DNA of 64,000 nt. Source: Sympetrum striolatum. Lineage: Eukaryota > Arthropoda > Insecta > Odonata > Libellulidae. The stretch covers positions 86,182,615-86,246,614 of the forward strand of contig OX388346.1 of NCBI GenBank assembly GCA_947579665.1. Reading direction: 5' to 3'. The translations under genes were made by a program, and so were the position numbers. Positions 61,512-64,000 of the stretch are shown here, piece by piece; within the stretch, counting starts at the first letter, position 1, and each line of letters begins with the position of its first letter. The notes beneath the pieces are model-generated. The model ran no database searches. It saw nothing but the letters and a program-made list of their open reading frames with translations, and had not been told where the DNA came from.

Positions 61512-63844
61512 CGAATCCAAATTGAAAGTGTATTGAAGTGTGTGTTGATTGATTTAGAATGTTTTTACTTTGAGTCAATGTAATGTTTACGGTAAGTTTT
61601 CATTGGCAACTTGTCATCAGCTTCACTCTTCCATCATATAATTACAATTAACGTCGACTTGCGAGGAGAATCATTTATTCATAGAAGAAAATCAATATTT
61701 TGGGTTCTTTTATTGAGGAAATAGACTTCAATTAGAACCCTAGGAGAGCTATTGGCGTTATTAAAATTGTTAGTAAACATAGCGAGAAGCTCCACACAAC
61801 ATGAAAGCTTTTAAACAACACGAGTCAAAGGTTTTCGGGAATATGTGAATAATGTATTTGGGATTTATTTTCATTTATTAACACTTTTGAAACGATTCGT
61901 CAATAGGAGTGTGACTCGCTCGAATAATTGACTATCGGGGAATTGATTTTCGAAGCATTTGTACAGCAGCGTGTCTCAGGAGGGTCTCACGTACTACCAA
62001 TGTATTCACGATAGATTCTTGGCCTCAAATAGGTGAGCCAGGAAAAGGTAAACAATCCACGTCGATAAGCGATGACTCAAAGGAGGTCTATTAAATTTTT
62101 AAGGATCTCCGTCGGGTGGTCGAGATGAGAGATTGGACCGAAGAAAGTTGAAGGATCGAGGAATCTGAATCCCGTTCCGCCAAACAATTGAACATGGACA
62201 AAACCTCTTGCACGTCCTCGCTAAACCTGACAAGAGTTCGCTTCCCTTAGCGGTATTTTGCGGAAGGAGCGCGTGCCCCGAGAGTTTAAGTGAATTTACG
62301 TATCGTCTAGTGATATTTGATGTTTCGTATCATAGAATGATGGAAATGGGTAAGATAAAGGAATAGTAGGGATACAAAATATCATAACAAGAGCTTGAAA
62401 TTTGAAGTAAATAAAGATTTTTTACATCCCGTAGAAATTATCTACTGGTGTAAATAATTTGAATCTTTGGAATATCTTCCATCTCCATATTACACCGAAG
62501 TGTTTATTAGCACAAGAACAATAGCAAAGGAAATATAAACATCAGAATAATTATTACGAAATTAAAAATGGAGGATAAAATCACACCTAAGAAAATGGAA
62601 TATGCAAGGACGATTTCCATTTCACTTAAGTGCTTTTGCGCTACGCCTTTCAAAAAAAGGAAAATATCCAAACCGAAAAATTCAAAGTTATATTTATATC
62701 TCCTTGGTGTACCTCAATACTAATAACCCCTATATACTTCATTGGTCTTCTGAGGAATTCTTAATGTAAACGACATCAAGTAATAAGCATGAAATAACGT
62801 ACGAATCCTCAATTCGCTATTTTTTCTAATCTGGAGTGCATGGTTCCCTTAATACGGCTCGACTACGCACAAATTACGCACAGAAGATCGGCCATTCCTT
62901 CCAAGGACAGAGATAATTCAGAATCCCAACTTAATGCGAAAAGAAAAAAGGGGATTCCTTGGTTTCTTATGCCGAATTCTGCAGAGGCAACGATCCCAAA
63001 AATACAAATCGCGACTATTTCCACGAGAGATGAAAAAAGACATTACGCTTCTTTCGATTGCTTCGGATGACGCTGACAAATATGCGGATTCACTTAAAAG
63101 CGAAGAAGTGAATTCACTTGAGAGAAGAATGCATTTCTTGCCCTTGGATCTACGATGAAAAACAACATCGACGTAAGAATGCATTGGTAGAAATATATTA
63201 TCAATAATTCTATTCTGACCATTATCACGAGCATACTCGTAAGATGCATAATTATCACGAATGATAATTTATTCATTCGGAACATTCATTCTCACCAATC
63301 ATAGAAACAATGAACATGGGGATTGTTCAGAAATAATGATTTATTTTTATTTGAATGTTTTAATTTAGTTATTCCGTTTCAATTGATTACTTTACTCGGA
63401 AAATCATTATAATTCCACGGTTGAAGTATTATTTACGTTTTTCGCCGATAGTGTGGGTGAGATTTTCCAAGACCCTGTAATTATCGAAAAATGTAAATGA
63501 AATAGAAGCTTAGCTTCTATCGTATTTGTATCGTAAATTTGCATACGGCATTAACATTTCTCCCGAGTGTCAAAAGCAGAATCTTGCTTTTATTTTGAAA
63601 AAAGGAAGAAATTGCAGAATCAGGCTCCCATTCTGTTTTTACTATCTTTAGCTACTTTATGTTGGTCAATTGATTATCCGTTAATTATTATATTATACTT
63701 CTGTTATATAAACTGATCTCGCAATCCTCTAAACTAATTATTAGCATAATGGGTGGACTCATAGTTAGCTCATTTTTTCAACAATGGTCTATCTGTATTA
63801 AATGGATAATCATAATATTTTATCGAGCGAAATCGCTGAACTTG
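61512..63844. other. non-coding, no recognised gene
   Basis: Contains two GC-richer patches (62150-62310 and 62830-63150). The frames at 62840-63184 overlap on both strands and show no motif. The rest is AT-rich and featureless. Confidence 0.5.
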
Positions 63845-64000
63845 TCTTATATATAAAAATGAAATGATGTTCGTGACGTCGTCTAAAAGTCGAAAACGGC
63901 TCTACCTATTTCAATATTTTTTTTTGATTCGTTCGCCTCGGTACGGAGGTGGTTTAGGAAAAACGAAAATTAGGAAAAGCCCAAAAGGAATAGCCGAAAA
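63845..64000 (+). mobile_element. Helitron 5' end, cut by the window edge
   Basis: Starts TCTTATATATAAAAATGAAA and follows the element at 54133 closely for its whole visible length, sharing GATGTTCGTGACGTCGTCTA, CTCGGTACGGAGGTGGTTTA and CCCAAAAGGA-AGCCGAAAA. Differences include a changed T-run near 63917 and scattered substitutions. The base before TC is G, not the usual A, so the insertion site may have mutated or the terminus may differ by a few bases. The 3' end lies beyond the window, so whether this copy is autonomous cannot be told. Confidence 0.7.

Noticed and set aside
1..64000. CRISPR array, bacterial operon, phage or plasmid system
   Set aside because: No regularly spaced repeats, no ribosome-binding-site-led gene clusters and no long frames. 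All recognisable content is eukaryotic transposon debris.

Overview
The window looks like arthropod nuclear DNA, most likely from an insect. It is AT-rich, has no operon-like gene packing and no run of long open frames. Its recognisable content is degraded eukaryotic transposons: reverse-transcriptase remnants of several non-LTR (LINE) families, a tRNA-derived SINE, an (AAT)n-tailed retroposon family, a Helitron pair and several MITEs. The species cannot be told from the sequence. No host protein-coding gene, rRNA or functional tRNA gene can be named, so this is best read as an intergenic desert or the inside of a very large intron.

Layout. 1-3080: unique AT-rich DNA with one GC-richer patch. 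3080-4270: family A LINE remnant on the + strand. 4270-9310: unique DNA. 9310-11865: a second family A LINE, broken by three younger retroposon insertions. 12120-12758: a TA-flanked MITE with long terminal inverted repeats. 13800-14120: an 11-bp minisatellite joined to a LINE 3' end on the - strand. 15383-15507: tRNA-derived SINE (-). 19277-19560, 20690-21185 (-), 27072-27440 and 43884-44330: four C-terminal scraps of a second LINE family (B). 23054-23117: a perfect palindrome. 24587-24889: a hAT-type MITE with a perfect 8-bp target duplication. 25156-25321: a small MITE. 31001-31104: a short inverted-repeat element. 36636-36678: a hammerhead-ribozyme-like motif. 42205-42700 and 46870-47345: C-terminal scraps of LINE types C and D, the latter followed by a possible family A tail. 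52861-53260: two more copies of the (AAT)n retroposon. 54133-54956: a short non-autonomous Helitron, whose 5' end recurs at 63845 and runs off the window.

The best candidate for host coding sequence is a 41-codon segment at 61384-61510. It sits behind a splice-acceptor-like tract and ends at a stop that overlaps AATAAA. A 177-codon open frame at 42731-43264 (-) is the longest in the window but is unrecognised. Patches of higher GC content without transposon signature recur through the window and could be regulatory elements.

I found no convincing new biological system. The value of the window is its transposon stratigraphy, a few precise element boundaries, and a handful of structured DNA motifs that can be checked.
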